DNA of 64,000 nt from Hominisplanchenecus murintestinalis (GCA_004793585.1 SRZB01000002.1:62001-126000), one strand, 5' to 3'; numbered from the stretch's first letter, positions 33,377 through 43,328 are shown. Program-made: numbers and translations. Notes: generated by a model from the sequence alone, not told the origin.

Positions 33377-33562
33377 TTAAGCCCTTTCAACTTTGCCGGA
33401 CTTTAAGCAAGAAGTACATACATACATCTTCTTAGCGGCACCGTTTACTTTCACTCTTACGGACTTTATGTTGGATTTCCACATCTTGTTTGATCTTCTA
33501 TGGGAATGACTCACATTATTTCCGAAATGAGCACCTTTATCACAAATAGCACATCTAGCCAT
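33377..33562 (-). CDS. rpmB: 50S ribosomal protein L28
   Basis: A 61-residue ribosomal protein of the large subunit, MARCAICDKGAHFGNNVSHS with the four-cysteine zinc-binding form (C4, C7 and C49, C52). AAGGAGGT precedes the ATG on the - strand. The gene is alone and diverges from the Asp23-fakA operon, the standard arrangement in many Firmicutes. Confidence 0.97.
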   Translation of the reverse strand: MARCAICDKGAHFGNNVSHSHRRSNKMWKSNIKSVRVKVNGAAKKMYVCTSCLKSGKVERA

Positions 33563-33619
33563 GACTGCACCTCCTTGAAAATAAATTACCTGTCTGTATA
33601 CAGGCTCACAACACTGAAC

Positions 33620-33648
33620 ATTTTAGCAGATACACATACATTTTGCAA
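33620..33648 (-). promoter_or_regulatory. Promoter of rpmB
   Basis: On the - strand TTGCAA (33648-33643), 17-base spacer, TAAAAT (33625-33620), upstream of rpmB. Confidence 0.7.
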
Positions 33649-33719
33649 GCGAATTTTCGAAATTTGCCAAACATTTCTAAAAAGCTAAAATAAATATTTC
33701 ATTTTTGGGGAAAACAGGG

Positions 33720-33725
33720 TATAAT
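33720..33725 (+). promoter_or_regulatory. -10 element before the Asp23 gene
   Basis: A perfect TATAAT at 33720-33725 lies 55 bases before the Asp23-family gene; the -35 (TTTCAT at 33697) is weak. Confidence 0.5.
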
Positions 33726-33780
33726 AGGGAAAAGTACATGATAGAATATCAGCTTAACAGGATATTAGGAGGTTACAAGT

Positions 33781-34137
33781 ATGAAAGGACGTATGGATAC
33801 AGAGCTTGGAACGGTCATGATAGATACCGACGTGATTTCCACTTATGCCGGAAGCGTTGCCGTTGAATGTTTTGGCATCGTAGGAATGGCTGCAGTGAAT
33901 ATGAAAGACGGTTTGGTGAAATTACTAAAGAGGGAAAGCCTCAGGCACGGAATTAATGTAACGATTGCTGATAATAAAATTTCTTTAAATTTCCATGTAA
34001 TCGTGGCATATGGCGTGAGCATTTCTGCCGTGGCACAGAATCTGTATGAAAATGTGAAATACAGGGTGGAAGAATTTACCGGATTAGAAATAGAAAAAAT
34101 TAATATTTATGTAGAAGGCGTAAGAGCCATAGATTAA
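33781..34137 (+). CDS. Asp23/Gls24 family protein (YloU-like)
   Basis: A 118-residue Asp23/Gls24-family protein; the VIDTDVISTYAGSVAVECFGIVGMA pattern and C-terminal VNIYVEGVR-like end (INIYVEGVRAID) are typical. YloU-like proteins localise at the membrane and are linked to envelope and fatty-acid metabolism. TAGGAGG precedes the ATG. In Firmicutes yloU-yloV-recG are neighbours, as here. Confidence 0.9.
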   Translation: MKGRMDTELGTVMIDTDVISTYAGSVAVECFGIVGMAAVNMKDGLVKLLKRESLRHGINVTIADNKISLNFHVIVAYGVSISAVAQNLYENVKYRVEEFTGLEIEKINIYVEGVRAID

Positions 34138-34150
34138 GGAGGAGTTTGCG

Positions 34151-35824
34151 GTGGAGACAAATACGATAAACGCCAGCCTGTGTGCCAAGATGTTTCTGGC
34201 CGGCGCCAAAAATCTGGAATCAAAAAAAGAATGGATTAATGAGCTGAATGTATTTCCCGTTCCGGACGGCGATACGGGTACGAACATGACTCTGACAATT
34301 ATGTCTGCTGCGAAAGAAGTCGCTGCACTGGACAGCCTCACGATGGAGACGCTGGCAAAAGCAATCTCTTCCGGTTCACTGCGCGGAGCCAGGGGGAACT
34401 CAGGCGTTATCCTTTCACAGCTTTTCCGCGGGTTCACCAAAGGCATCAAACATTATGATGAAATTGACACATCCATCCTTGCATCTGCGATGCAGAAAGC
34501 GGTAGAAACAGCCTACAAAGCAGTTATGAAACCGAAAGAAGGCACGATTCTGACCGTGGCCAGGGGAGCGGCAGATAAAGCAGCAGAACTTGCAGAAACG
34601 GATATTGATATGAAGAGCTTTATCAGCCAGGTCATCGATCATGCAGACGGTGTGCTTGCACAGACGCCGGAAATGCTTCCCGTTCTGAAAGAAGCGGGAG
34701 TTGTAGATTCCGGCGGACAGGGTCTTATGCAGGTACTGAGGGGTGCATACGATGCGTTCCTTGGAAAAGAGATTGATTATTCCATTGAAAGCTCAGGAAG
34801 CGTTTCTATGGCTCAGGTAAAGGCAGATCCGCAGACTCAGGCTGATATTAAGTTCGGATATTGTACAGAGTTTATTATTATGCTTGAACAGAACTATACA
34901 GAAGATACAGAGCAGGAGTTCAAGGGATTCCTTTCTTCTATCGGCGATTCCATCGTAGTTGTTTCAGATGATGATATTGTAAAGGTTCATGTACATACGA
35001 ATGATCCTGGAAAAGCAATATCAAAAGCACTGACCTACGGTTCCCTCACAAGAATGAAGATTGACAATATGCGGGAAGAACACCAGGAAAAACTGATAAA
35101 AGACGCTGAAAAAATTGCCGCGCAGCAGGCGGCCTCAGCAGCAGCGATACCCGATGAGCCAAAGAAAGATGTCGGCTTTATATCTGTGTCCATCGGCGAG
35201 GGAATCGGACAGATTTTCAGAGATCTGGGCGTAGATTACCTCGTTGAGGGCGGGCAGACCATGAATCCCAGCACAGAGGATATGCTGCTGGCAGTCGATA
35301 AAGTAAATGCCGATACCATCTTTATCCTGCCGAATAACAAAAATATCATCCTGGCAGCGAACCAGGCGAAAGCGATGACAAAAGAAAAAAACATCATCGT
35401 CATTCCTACGAAGACAGTTCCCCAGGGAATCAGCGCGATGATTAGCTACAATGCAGAACTTTCCGCCAAAGAAAATGAAGAAGCCATGAAAGAGGGCAGC
35501 CAGTCAGTAAGTACAGGGCAGATTACGTACGCTGTACGCAATACTCATATCGGCGATAAGGAAATCCACGAAGGAGATATCATGGGAATCGGCGACAGTT
35601 CCATTCTCGCTGTAGGGCAGGAAATCCAGACAGTCGCAGAAGAGACTGTAGCCGCTATGATGGATGCGGATTCTGAACTGATCAGCGTTTATTATGGTTC
35701 CGATATCGAAGAAGATACGGCAAATGCGCTCGTTGATGCGCTTACTGAAAAGTATCCTTCCTGCGAGGTGGAAGTATATTCCGGAGGCCAGCCGATATAT
35801 TACTATGTAATATCCGTAGAATAG
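34151..35824 (+). CDS. fakA: Fatty acid kinase catalytic subunit (DAK2 domain, YloV-like)
   Basis: A 557-residue protein with an N-terminal DAK2 kinase domain (NELNVFPVPDGDTGTNMTLT, SLRGARGNSGVILSQLFRG; the aspartates bind Mg-ATP), a middle domain and a C-terminal EDD-type domain. FakA phosphorylates fatty acids presented by FakB carriers (none here) so that host fatty acids enter phospholipid synthesis. Start is GTG at 34151 after AAGGAGG. It follows the Asp23 gene by 13 bases. Confidence 0.93.
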   Translation: METNTINASLCAKMFLAGAKNLESKKEWINELNVFPVPDGDTGTNMTLTIMSAAKEVAALDSLTMETLAKAISSGSLRGARGNSGVILSQLFRGFTKGIKHYDEIDTSILASAMQKAVETAYKAVMKPKEGTILTVARGAADKAAELAETDIDMKSFISQVIDHADGVLAQTPEMLPVLKEAGVVDSGGQGLMQVLRGAYDAFLGKEIDYSIESSGSVSMAQVKADPQTQADIKFGYCTEFIIMLEQNYTEDTEQEFKGFLSSIGDSIVVVSDDDIVKVHVHTNDPGKAISKALTYGSLTRMKIDNMREEHQEKLIKDAEKIAAQQAASAAAIPDEPKKDVGFISVSIGEGIGQIFRDLGVDYLVEGGQTMNPSTEDMLLAVDKVNADTIFILPNNKNIILAANQAKAMTKEKNIIVIPTKTVPQGISAMISYNAELSAKENEEAMKEGSQSVSTGQITYAVRNTHIGDKEIHEGDIMGIGDSSILAVGQEIQTVAEETVAAMMDADSELISVYYGSDIEEDTANALVDALTEKYPSCEVEVYSGGQPIYYYVISVE

Positions 35825-35839
35825 ATTTGGAGGCAGGAC

Positions 35840-37897
35840 ATGAATATGTGCTCCGGTCCGGATGCCCTGAAGGGTGTCGGGGAAAAAACAAAGAAAATAT
35901 TTGAACGCGCGGGGATTTTTCAACTGGGTGATTTGCTGCACTATTATCCCCGGGCGTATGATATCTATGAAAATATGAAATCAATTTCCGAGATAAGGGA
36001 GGGGGAGACAGCAGCAGTCTGCGCCTCCCTTTCCTGTGAAATCACGGTTCGTTATGTAAAACGGCTGAATCTGTCGACCGTCATACTGCGGGATAGCACT
36101 GGCTGTCTGCAGGCTTTCTGGTACAATATGCCGTATCTGAAAAACACATTAAAGCCAGGGAAACGGTATGTGTTTCGCGGGAAAGCTGTAAGAAAAGGAC
36201 GGCAGACTGCCCTTGAACAACCTGCTATTTTCGATATAGATGCCTATGTAAACATCCAGGGACAGATGCAGCCTCTCTATCCGCTGGTTGACGGCCTGAC
36301 AAATAAAATGGTCAAAAAGGCGGTTCGCCAGGTATTGGATGAGTTGGAAATCTCAGAGGATATGCTGCCAGACTCCATACGCGAAAAATGGAAGCTGGAC
36401 GACTATCAGCATGCACTCTCTCAAATACATTTTCCGGACAATGAAACCAACATGCGCCAGGCCAGACAGCGATTGGTATTTGATGAATTTTTTCTGTTCA
36501 TCCTTGCACTGCGCAGCCTGAGAAATGACAGGATAGTTGTCCGCCCCTCTTTTTTTCTGGAAGAAAAACCTGTAACCGCACAGGTAATACAAAATTTACC
36601 TTTCTCCCTGACTGCCGCGCAGCAGAAAGTCTGGCGCGAGCTGGAACAGGATTTGACCGGAAACCAGGTAATGGCACGGCTCATCCAAGGGGATGTAGGT
36701 TCCGGAAAAACCATCCTTGCTGTGCTTGCCCTTATCCTAACAGCGGCAAACGGGCTGCAGGGCGCTTTGATGGTTCCCACAGAAGTACTGGCCAGGCAGC
36801 ATTACGAATCTATCACGGAATTAATCCAGAAACAGGCACTTGATTTTAAGGCTGTACTGCTGACCGGCTCCATGACTGCAAAGGAAAAACGGGAAGCTTA
36901 CCAGAAGATTTCTTCCGGTTTTGCAGACATTATCATCGGAACCCATGCGCTTATTCAGGAAAAAGCAGATTATCAGAATCTTGCACTGGTCATTACAGAC
37001 GAACAGCATCGGTTCGGGGTACGCCAGCGGGAAGCCTTTGCGGCAAAGGGCATTACCCCCCATATGATTGTGATGAGCGCTACGCCCATTCCGCGGACAT
37101 TGGCGGTAATTATTTATGGAGATTTAGATATTTCGGTAGTAGACGAACTTCCTGCCGACCGTCTCCCTATCAAAAACTGTGTGGTGGACACTTCTTACCG
37201 AACCAAAGCATATGCTTTTATTCGAAATGAGGTTGAGAAGGGGCGTCAGGCTTATGTCATTTGCCCTATGGTGGAAGAAAGCGAAAGCATTGAAGCCGAA
37301 AACGTAATTGCATATACCCGGCAGTTATGTGAATCTCTTCCGGATACTATAACTGTCGAATATCTTCATGGGAAAATGAAGCCCGCACTGAAAAATGAAA
37401 TTATGGAACGTTTCCTGAAAAATGAGATTCAGGTGCTAGTATCTACAACAGTCGTAGAAGTAGGCGTAAATGTCCCGAATGCGACCGTAATGATGGTAGA
37501 AAATGCAGAGCGTTTCGGGCTGGCACAGCTCCATCAGCTTCGCGGGCGGGTAGGGCGTGGGAAAGAACAGTCCTATTGTATCATGGTACACAGTTCTGAC
37601 AGCAAAAAAACGAAACAACGCCTGGAAATCCTAAATCAGTCCAACGACGGTTTTTTCATTGCCGGCGAAGATTTAAAACTTCGGGGTCCCGGAGACCTGT
37701 TTGGTATCCGCCAGAGCGGACTGATGGAATTCCGTCTCGGAGATGTGTTTCAGGATTCAGCCATACTTCAATGGGCAAGTGAAGCAGCAGGCAGGCTTTT
37801 GGAAACAGATGAGGAATTGCTGCTTCCTGAACATCAATTATTAAAGAAAAAATTATCTATATATATACACGGCGGTACAGAACGTTTAAATTTGTAG
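35840..37897 (+). CDS. recG: ATP-dependent DNA helicase RecG
   Basis: The 685-residue helicase remodels stalled forks and Holliday junctions. It has the N-terminal wedge (OB) domain, Walker A GDVGSGKT near residue 284, a DEQH box (TDEQHRFG), the TATPIPRTL motif and the motif VI region QLHQLRGRVGRG. A GGAGG site precedes the ATG. It ends the yloU-fakA-recG group, and the next gene has its own promoter. Confidence 0.96.
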   Translation: MNMCSGPDALKGVGEKTKKIFERAGIFQLGDLLHYYPRAYDIYENMKSISEIREGETAAVCASLSCEITVRYVKRLNLSTVILRDSTGCLQAFWYNMPYLKNTLKPGKRYVFRGKAVRKGRQTALEQPAIFDIDAYVNIQGQMQPLYPLVDGLTNKMVKKAVRQVLDELEISEDMLPDSIREKWKLDDYQHALSQIHFPDNETNMRQARQRLVFDEFFLFILALRSLRNDRIVVRPSFFLEEKPVTAQVIQNLPFSLTAAQQKVWRELEQDLTGNQVMARLIQGDVGSGKTILAVLALILTAANGLQGALMVPTEVLARQHYESITELIQKQALDFKAVLLTGSMTAKEKREAYQKISSGFADIIIGTHALIQEKADYQNLALVITDEQHRFGVRQREAFAAKGITPHMIVMSATPIPRTLAVIIYGDLDISVVDELPADRLPIKNCVVDTSYRTKAYAFIRNEVEKGRQAYVICPMVEESESIEAENVIAYTRQLCESLPDTITVEYLHGKMKPALKNEIMERFLKNEIQVLVSTTVVEVGVNVPNATVMMVENAERFGLAQLHQLRGRVGRGKEQSYCIMVHSSDSKKTKQRLEILNQSNDGFFIAGEDLKLRGPGDLFGIRQSGLMEFRLGDVFQDSAILQWASEAAGRLLETDEELLLPEHQLLKKKLSIYIHGGTERLNL

Positions 37898-37926
37898 TTG
37901 CTATTTTCCGGGTTTTGTTATATGAT
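37898..37926 (+). promoter_or_regulatory. Promoter of the DUF6465 gene
   Basis: TTGCTA (37898-37903), 17-base spacer, TATGAT (37921-37926); 36 bases before the start codon. Confidence 0.6.
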
Positions 37927-37961
37927 AGTGTACGTTGAGTCTAGAGGAGGAATTAATTCAT

Positions 37962-38399
37962 ATGAAAAAAACAAAAAAAGTAGCCATGAATGAGACAGCA
38001 AAGGTTACGGCTCCGAAGGTTGAAAAAGTACCTGAAAAGAAACCAGCGGCTAAGGAAGCTGTTGCAGCTCCGGCAAAGAAAGAAGAAGTAAAGGAAATTG
38101 TACAGCACACAGAAGAAGTAAAAGAAACAGTAAAAAAAGAGACAGCAAAAGCAGAAGAAAAAGCAACAGCGAAAAAGTCCGCAGCAAAAAAGACTCCAAT
38201 CAAAGAGACCGTATATGTACAGTATCTTGGAAAAGAAATTAATCACCAGGATATTGTAAAGCAGGTAAAAGAAGTTTGGACAAAACAGCTCAAGAAAAAA
38301 GTCGGAGATATGAAATCAATCACCATTTATTTTAAACCGGAAGAAAACACTGCATATTATGTGATAAATGATGATGTGAAGGGCAGTATCAGCCTGTAA
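37962..38399 (+). CDS. DUF6465 family Lys/Ala/Glu-rich protein
   Basis: A 145-residue protein with an N-terminal ~85 residues of A, K, E, T low complexity (histone-H1-like in composition) and a folded C-terminal part (VYVQYLGKEINHQDIVKQVKEVWT, SITIYFKPEENTAYYVINDD) that is the DUF6465 signature, found almost only in Lachnospiraceae. The role is unknown; a nucleoid or RNA association is possible from composition only. TAGAGGAGG selects the ATG at 37962. A strong terminator follows. Confidence 0.85.
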   Translation: MKKTKKVAMNETAKVTAPKVEKVPEKKPAAKEAVAAPAKKEEVKEIVQHTEEVKETVKKETAKAEEKATAKKSAAKKTPIKETVYVQYLGKEINHQDIVKQVKEVWTKQLKKKVGDMKSITIYFKPEENTAYYVINDDVKGSISL

Positions 38400-38427
38400 G
38401 CACTGTATGATACGCCTGGAATCGGCC

Positions 38428-38474
38428 AAAACCGCCGGGATATCTTGAAACTCAAGATATCCCGGCGGTTTTTG
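38428..38474 (+). terminator. Terminator of the DUF6465 gene
   Basis: A perfect 17-bp stem, CCGCCGGGATATCTTGA with its complement, loop AAC, flanked by AAAA and TTTTT. Confidence 0.95.
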
Positions 38475-38516
38475 TATGTAACAAATGCGGCTTTTGTATT
38501 TTATATCTAAAAGGGC

Positions 38517-38546
38517 TTGCTATTTAGCAGGTAAATTCGTTATAAT
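38517..38546 (+). promoter_or_regulatory. Promoter of the sialidase gene
   Basis: TTGCTA (38517-38522), 18-base spacer, TATAAT (38541-38546); AAAAGGAG precedes the ATG at 38579. Confidence 0.7.
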
Positions 38547-38578
38547 TAACATACTAAGAAATTAAAAAGGAGAAGAAC

Positions 38579-41500
38579 ATGAAGAAAGGATTAAAAAAGA
38601 CATTTGCGTTTCTGCTAAGTTTATGTATAATGCTTGGAAGCGCACAGATTTCAGAGTTTTCCGTCTATGCGGCAGAAGACGGAACCATTGATACTACTGA
38701 AGAAGGCTGGGAAACCGTACGGTATTACACAAATACAGATACGGCAGTCACCTCTGTCCAGACAAAAAGTGAACGGATAGAGGATTTCTTTCAAGACACA
38801 GGGTCTATGGAATGGTCCATAGAGTTTAAAACGACGTCTTCTTCGCTCCAGGCCCTGGCAGTGTTGGAATACAGCACTACGAAATATATGGCATTCTTTG
38901 TGAGGGACGGAAATAAAATTGGATTTGAGACAAAAGACGGTACAAATGCCGGCACTCCGACAGCCTCAAAGAATTACAATGACGGAAACTGGCATACAGC
39001 GAAGCTGAAACTGACTCAGGACAGGGGCGTAACACTTTCCCTGGATGATGAAACGGTACTTCAGACAACGGCCGCCCCCGTTTGCATTGAAGATCTTTCA
39101 TGGACGCCGGATACTTTCAGTCTTGGCGGTATGACAAATTACAGCGGTAAAAGCGGATGGACATTTAATGGGACTATGCGCAATATAGTTCTGAAAAAGA
39201 AAGTTCTTCCGGTACCAATCTTCAATATAAAGCTCCCACAAAGCGGTCTGAACGGAGTTGGAACAACACAGGATATTTCTAACGGCAGCGTAAATTTCGT
39301 ATATCGGCTGAAAACTGCCGCAAAAGAGAAAGTAACTCTTTTGGAAATGGATAATTCTTTAGAAATTTATACGGAAGGCGGCAAAGTCGGCATCCGGTCC
39401 GGAAATGAAAAGCAAGAGATAGCTGTCGCAAATACGAAACTGGACACTGAAAAGTGGCATAACCTGGCAGTTTCCTGGGAAGAGGAACAGTTCACGGTTT
39501 ATGTGGATGCTGCCGAGGCCGGCAGCGCCAGGCTTTCCGGTACGGTAAGCGCTGCATCTATCAAATACGGTGAAAATGCATACTTCTCAGAACTAAAGCT
39601 CTATAATGAGGCTCTGAGCAGTGAAGATATCGCAAAACTGCATACGAATACTGCTTCCCAAACATATCCGGATGGTACCGAAAAGATGGACGGATACATA
39701 AAAACTCCGAACAGGGAACTTTTCAATTCGGGATTTGACGGTTCCGTAGCTTATAGAATCCCCGCTCTTGTCACTTCTAAAAAGACGGGAACCGTATTTG
39801 CAGGCATTGATAAACGCTGGGACGGTTCCGGCGATGTGGGCGTCATTGACAATGTGATACGGAGAAGTGAGGACAATGGCCAGACGTGGGGGCCTGTAAT
39901 TCCTGTCATTGATTTAGCAGATAATTACGGCTATACTATGGATGCCGAAATGGTTGTAGATAATGATGAAAACAGCCCGCACTATGGCAGGGTATATATG
40001 CTGGTGGATATGTTCCGCGACGGAGTAAGCCTATGGGACGCCCAGCCCGGAACGGGATATACCAAGATTGACGGAAAATATTACCAGACATTGACAGACA
40101 GTGTCGGAGATACTTATACAGTCCGCGAGAACGGCATCGTATATGATAGCCATAACGAAGTGACAGCATACCAGGTCGAGACAGAATCTGCGGCTCCATA
40201 TAGAGATCAGGGCACCCTGTACAAAGACGGTGTGAAAATCGGCAATATTTATAAAAATTCTGAGCTTACCATGCACAATACCTGTTATCTCTGGATGACA
40301 TACAGCGATGATGACGGATTGACATGGGAGCTTCCCAAAGACCTGACTCCGTATGTAAAAGCAGACTGGATGACCTTCTTTGGTCTGGGGCCGGGCGCGG
40401 GGGCGCAGCTTCAGAGCGGCCGTTTGATCTTTACCACGTATTGTATGGATTCCAATAATAGGAACAACCGTTTTTCATCCTACAACGTGTATACGGATGA
40501 TCATGGAAAAACCTGGCACAGAGGCGCTTCCCCCAACGATATTTCCGAAACGCAGAATTCTACAAACAGTACGAGAGAATTGAATGAAAGCTGTATTATA
40601 GAACTGAATAACGGGCATTTAATCCAGTTTATGAAAAACGCTACCAGCGAGGTTGCTATGGCAGTCAGTACGACGCAGGGCGAGAGCTGGGGAGAGGTAA
40701 CTTATGCGCCTGGTATCAAAGAGCCTTACTGTGAGATGTCAGCGCTGCATTACCCGGAAAAGATTCTTGACCCCCGGGATGGACAGGAGAAAGAAGCGAT
40801 TATTTTCTCAAACCCGACCGGCGGAAGAGATCATGGTACGGTACGCATTGCTTTTGTAAATGAGGATGATACGCTGGATTGGGCATATTCGAAACTCATT
40901 GAGGATATGAAATACTTATATTCTTCTCTGACCTATATGAATAACGGATTAATTGGTTTAATTTACGAGCATGAGAGCTATGCTATGGTTGGCGCAGCGT
41001 TTACATCTTTCAGCCCTGAATACATTATGGATGGTAATACTTTTGAAAATACGCCGACACCCACCGGCCTGACGACAACAATTTTGAATGCCGCAGGCAT
41101 GGAAACAGACCGTCTGGCGGCAGGAGGACAGATAAAAGTTAAAGTAACTTTTTCCCAGAAAGTATTTGCGGCCGGAAATGTTACTCTGGAAATGCAGGTA
41201 GGCAATGAACTGAAAGAAGCAGCTCTCGTCGGCAACGATGGCGCAAACGCGTTGGAGTTTATCTATGATATAGAAGATTCTGATAGCGGAATCATAAAAG
41301 CAACCGGAAATGTCCGTGTCAAGGATGGCGGAGCAGCTGAGACAATTTACAACGTAAGCTTAACCGACAAACCACATGTGACACAAGAAACCATTGTTGG
41401 TGAAATAGGAACCGGGATTTTTACAGAACTGCCTGTTGATGGAATGAGCGCAACTGCCGGAAGCGCCCAGGGGGGAGCCGGCGCAGATCTGGTGCTGGAC

Positions 41501-42970
41501 GGAGATACCACCACAATCTGGCATTCCAAATATCCTGACGATAATGGCGTACGCGAAAAGCATTACGTTACTATTGATTTGGGCGGTTCCTATCTCGTAT
41601 CCGGCTTAAAATATACCCCGCGTTCAGATGCAGAAAACGGAAATGTTAAAAAGTATCAAATTGAAGTGAGTAAAAACGGCACCGATTTTGTTCCGGTCAC
41701 GGTTGGCTCATGCGCAAAATCCGCCGATGTAAAAACAATAAAACTGGCAGGGGCAGCGCTTGCCACCCATGTACGTTTCCGCATATTGGACAGCGGAGAT
41801 AATTTCGGAAGCGCCGCAGAAATCCGCATCATAGGTACGGCAGATACAAACGCATTAGCAGATAAGACGGATCTTTTGAGTGTTATTGCCGGTATAGAGT
41901 CGCGTGGAGGCGGCAGAACAGCCATAACAGGCAATGCTGCAGCATTGCTGGCTGATTTAAAAGAGGTTGCAGGAAATGATTCTACATCTGAGGAAGATAT
42001 CCATGTACTTATGGATGAAATGTCACAGACGGCAAGACAGAATCTTGCAGCTGCCATAGAAGAAAGTAAAAAGAAAAAGAAAGAGAACTACAATATTACT
42101 TCCTGGGCTGCCTATGCAGAAGCCCTCGACGCTGCTAAAACAATTTCAGAAACTTCTGCGTCCAAAGATGTAATTCTTGCATACACATATCTGCAGGATG
42201 CCGAAAACAATCTTGCTTTTACAGTAGAAGGAATAACCTCTATTTTTGAGGAAATGAATCTTGGAACGCCGGAAGAAAAAGAAAAATATACGGCTGAATC
42301 CTGGAACGTATATGAGGCGGCATATAATAAGCTGCAAGACGCTTTGAAAAAGGGCGAGGGCGCTGCTGCGCTGAGAAAATATATGAAAGAATTAGAAGCT
42401 GCAAAAACCGCGCTTAAAGAAAAAACGGATGAGCCAAATCCAAGTCCGAAGCCGGATCCTAAACCGGTTACGCCTCCTGATCCCGGAAAGAATCCGGCCC
42501 CTCAGCCGCCGAAACCATCCATTCCGTCTCTTGTAAAAGGAAAAATATACCAGACCTCAGACGGAATGAAATACAAAGTTACGGATGCGGTTAACAAAAC
42601 AGTTTCTCTTGTTGGCGCAGACGCAAAGAAAAAGAAAAAGCTTACATCCTTAAATGTAAAGGATAAAGTAACGCTTGAAAATATAAGCTGCCAAATTACA
42701 GAGATTGGTACAAAAGCATTTGCCGGATACAAAAAACTGAAGAAGGTTACAATCGGAAAAAATGTAAGAAATATCGGCAAACAGGCATTTTCCGGATGCA
42801 GTAAGCTTAAAGCTGTCACTATCAAAGGAAAGATGCTGAAAAAAGTCGGCGCTAAGGCATTTAAAGGAATTTACAAAAAAGCTGTAATCAAAGTGCCGAA
42901 GGCACAGAAAAAGAAATACAAAAAGCTGCTTGCAAAAAAAGGACAGGCAAAAACCGTAAAGATTAAATAA
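38579..42970 (+). CDS. Large secreted multidomain sialidase (GH33)
   Basis: The 1463-residue secreted enzyme releases sialic acid from host glycans. Order: signal peptide (1-31); two LamG/CBM40-like domains (~45-205, ~215-365); GH33 beta-propeller (~375-840) with Y-R393-I-P of the arginine triad, Asp boxes beginning at S430, S576, T639 and S697, and a ~110-residue insertion between boxes 1 and 2; a Big-like domain; an F5/8C (CBM32-like) domain (~960-1085); two FIVAR-like helical modules (~1150-1280); a proline-rich linker; and a C-terminal BspA-type leucine-rich segment (GTKAFAGYKKLKKVTIGKNV). No LPXTG. The insertion and the NTCYLWMTYSDDDGLTW segment resemble intramolecular trans-sialidases (2,7-anhydro-Neu5Ac producers); that point is inference. 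No nan catabolic genes are nearby. Confidence 0.92.
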   Translation: MKKGLKKTFAFLLSLCIMLGSAQISEFSVYAAEDGTIDTTEEGWETVRYYTNTDTAVTSVQTKSERIEDFFQDTGSMEWSIEFKTTSSSLQALAVLEYSTTKYMAFFVRDGNKIGFETKDGTNAGTPTASKNYNDGNWHTAKLKLTQDRGVTLSLDDETVLQTTAAPVCIEDLSWTPDTFSLGGMTNYSGKSGWTFNGTMRNIVLKKKVLPVPIFNIKLPQSGLNGVGTTQDISNGSVNFVYRLKTAAKEKVTLLEMDNSLEIYTEGGKVGIRSGNEKQEIAVANTKLDTEKWHNLAVSWEEEQFTVYVDAAEAGSARLSGTVSAASIKYGENAYFSELKLYNEALSSEDIAKLHTNTASQTYPDGTEKMDGYIKTPNRELFNSGFDGSVAYRIPALVTSKKTGTVFAGIDKRWDGSGDVGVIDNVIRRSEDNGQTWGPVIPVIDLADNYGYTMDAEMVVDNDENSPHYGRVYMLVDMFRDGVSLWDAQPGTGYTKIDGKYYQTLTDSVGDTYTVRENGIVYDSHNEVTAYQVETESAAPYRDQGTLYKDGVKIGNIYKNSELTMHNTCYLWMTYSDDDGLTWELPKDLTPYVKADWMTFFGLGPGAGAQLQSGRLIFTTYCMDSNNRNNRFSSYNVYTDDHGKTWHRGASPNDISETQNSTNSTRELNESCIIELNNGHLIQFMKNATSEVAMAVSTTQGESWGEVTYAPGIKEPYCEMSALHYPEKILDPRDGQEKEAIIFSNPTGGRDHGTVRIAFVNEDDTLDWAYSKLIEDMKYLYSSLTYMNNGLIGLIYEHESYAMVGAAFTSFSPEYIMDGNTFENTPTPTGLTTTILNAAGMETDRLAAGGQIKVKVTFSQKVFAAGNVTLEMQVGNELKEAALVGNDGANALEFIYDIEDSDSGIIKATGNVRVKDGGAAETIYNVSLTDKPHVTQETIVGEIGTGIFTELPVDGMSATAGSAQGGAGADLVLDGDTTTIWHSKYPDDNGVREKHYVTIDLGGSYLVSGLKYTPRSDAENGNVKKYQIEVSKNGTDFVPVTVGSCAKSADVKTIKLAGAALATHVRFRILDSGDNFGSAAEIRIIGTADTNALADKTDLLSVIAGIESRGGGRTAITGNAAALLADLKEVAGNDSTSEEDIHVLMDEMSQTARQNLAAAIEESKKKKKENYNITSWAAYAEALDAAKTISETSASKDVILAYTYLQDAENNLAFTVEGITSIFEEMNLGTPEEKEKYTAESWNVYEAAYNKLQDALKKGEGAAALRKYMKELEAAKTALKEKTDEPNPSPKPDPKPVTPPDPGKNPAPQPPKPSIPSLVKGKIYQTSDGMKYKVTDAVNKTVSLVGADAKKKKKLTSLNVKDKVTLENISCQITEIGTKAFAGYKKLKKVTIGKNVRNIGKQAFSGCSKLKAVTIKGKMLKKVGAKAFKGIYKKAVIKVPKAQKKKYKKLLAKKGQAKTVKIK

Positions 42971-42977
42971 CTTATAA

Positions 42978-43015
42978 AAAATCCCCTTCCCTCAGGCTAG
43001 AGAGAAGGGGATTTT
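42978..43015. terminator. Bidirectional terminator
   Basis: AAATCCCCTT and AAGGGGATTT form a 10-bp stem between the convergent sialidase and spore-protein genes, with T on both strands' 3' sides. Confidence 0.9.
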
Positions 43016-43027
43016 CTATTGCGCTGC

Positions 43028-43246
43028 TTAGAACTGAGAAGTTCCGTTTGTCATCTGACGCTCCTGCGCCTCAATCATCTTTTTCACCATATATCCGCCA
43101 ACAGAACCATTCTGCTTAGAAGTCAGGTCACCATTATAACCCTCTTTAAGAGGTACTCCAATTTCCTGTGCTACTTCCATTTTAAAACGGTCTAAAGCAC
43201 TCTTTGCTTCCGGTACTGCTGCTGTGTTTGAAGATCTGTTTGACAT
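43028..43246 (-). CDS. Alpha/beta-type small acid-soluble spore protein
   Basis: The 72-residue SASP coats and protects spore DNA and is an amino-acid store. AKSALDRFKMEVAQEIGVPL and YNGDLTSKQNGSVGGYMVKKMIE are the two conserved family blocks; the GPR-protease site region (KMEVAQEIG) is present. AAAGGAGG precedes the ATG on the - strand. Together with spoIVA, gerW and ylbJ it shows a sporulation programme. Confidence 0.96.
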   Translation of the reverse strand: MSNRSSNTAAVPEAKSALDRFKMEVAQEIGVPLKEGYNGDLTSKQNGSVGGYMVKKMIEAQERQMTNGTSQF

Positions 43247-43328
43247 AATTAACGCCTCCTTTTAAATTGAAACATTTTTTCTTTGGATTTTCATTTTCTT
43301 TTTCATTTGCAATTGTTAGTTGCAATTC

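Noticed and set aside
37953..38246. Phe/Cys-rich - strand frame
   Set aside because: It is simply the antisense of the Lys/Glu-rich DUF6465 gene.
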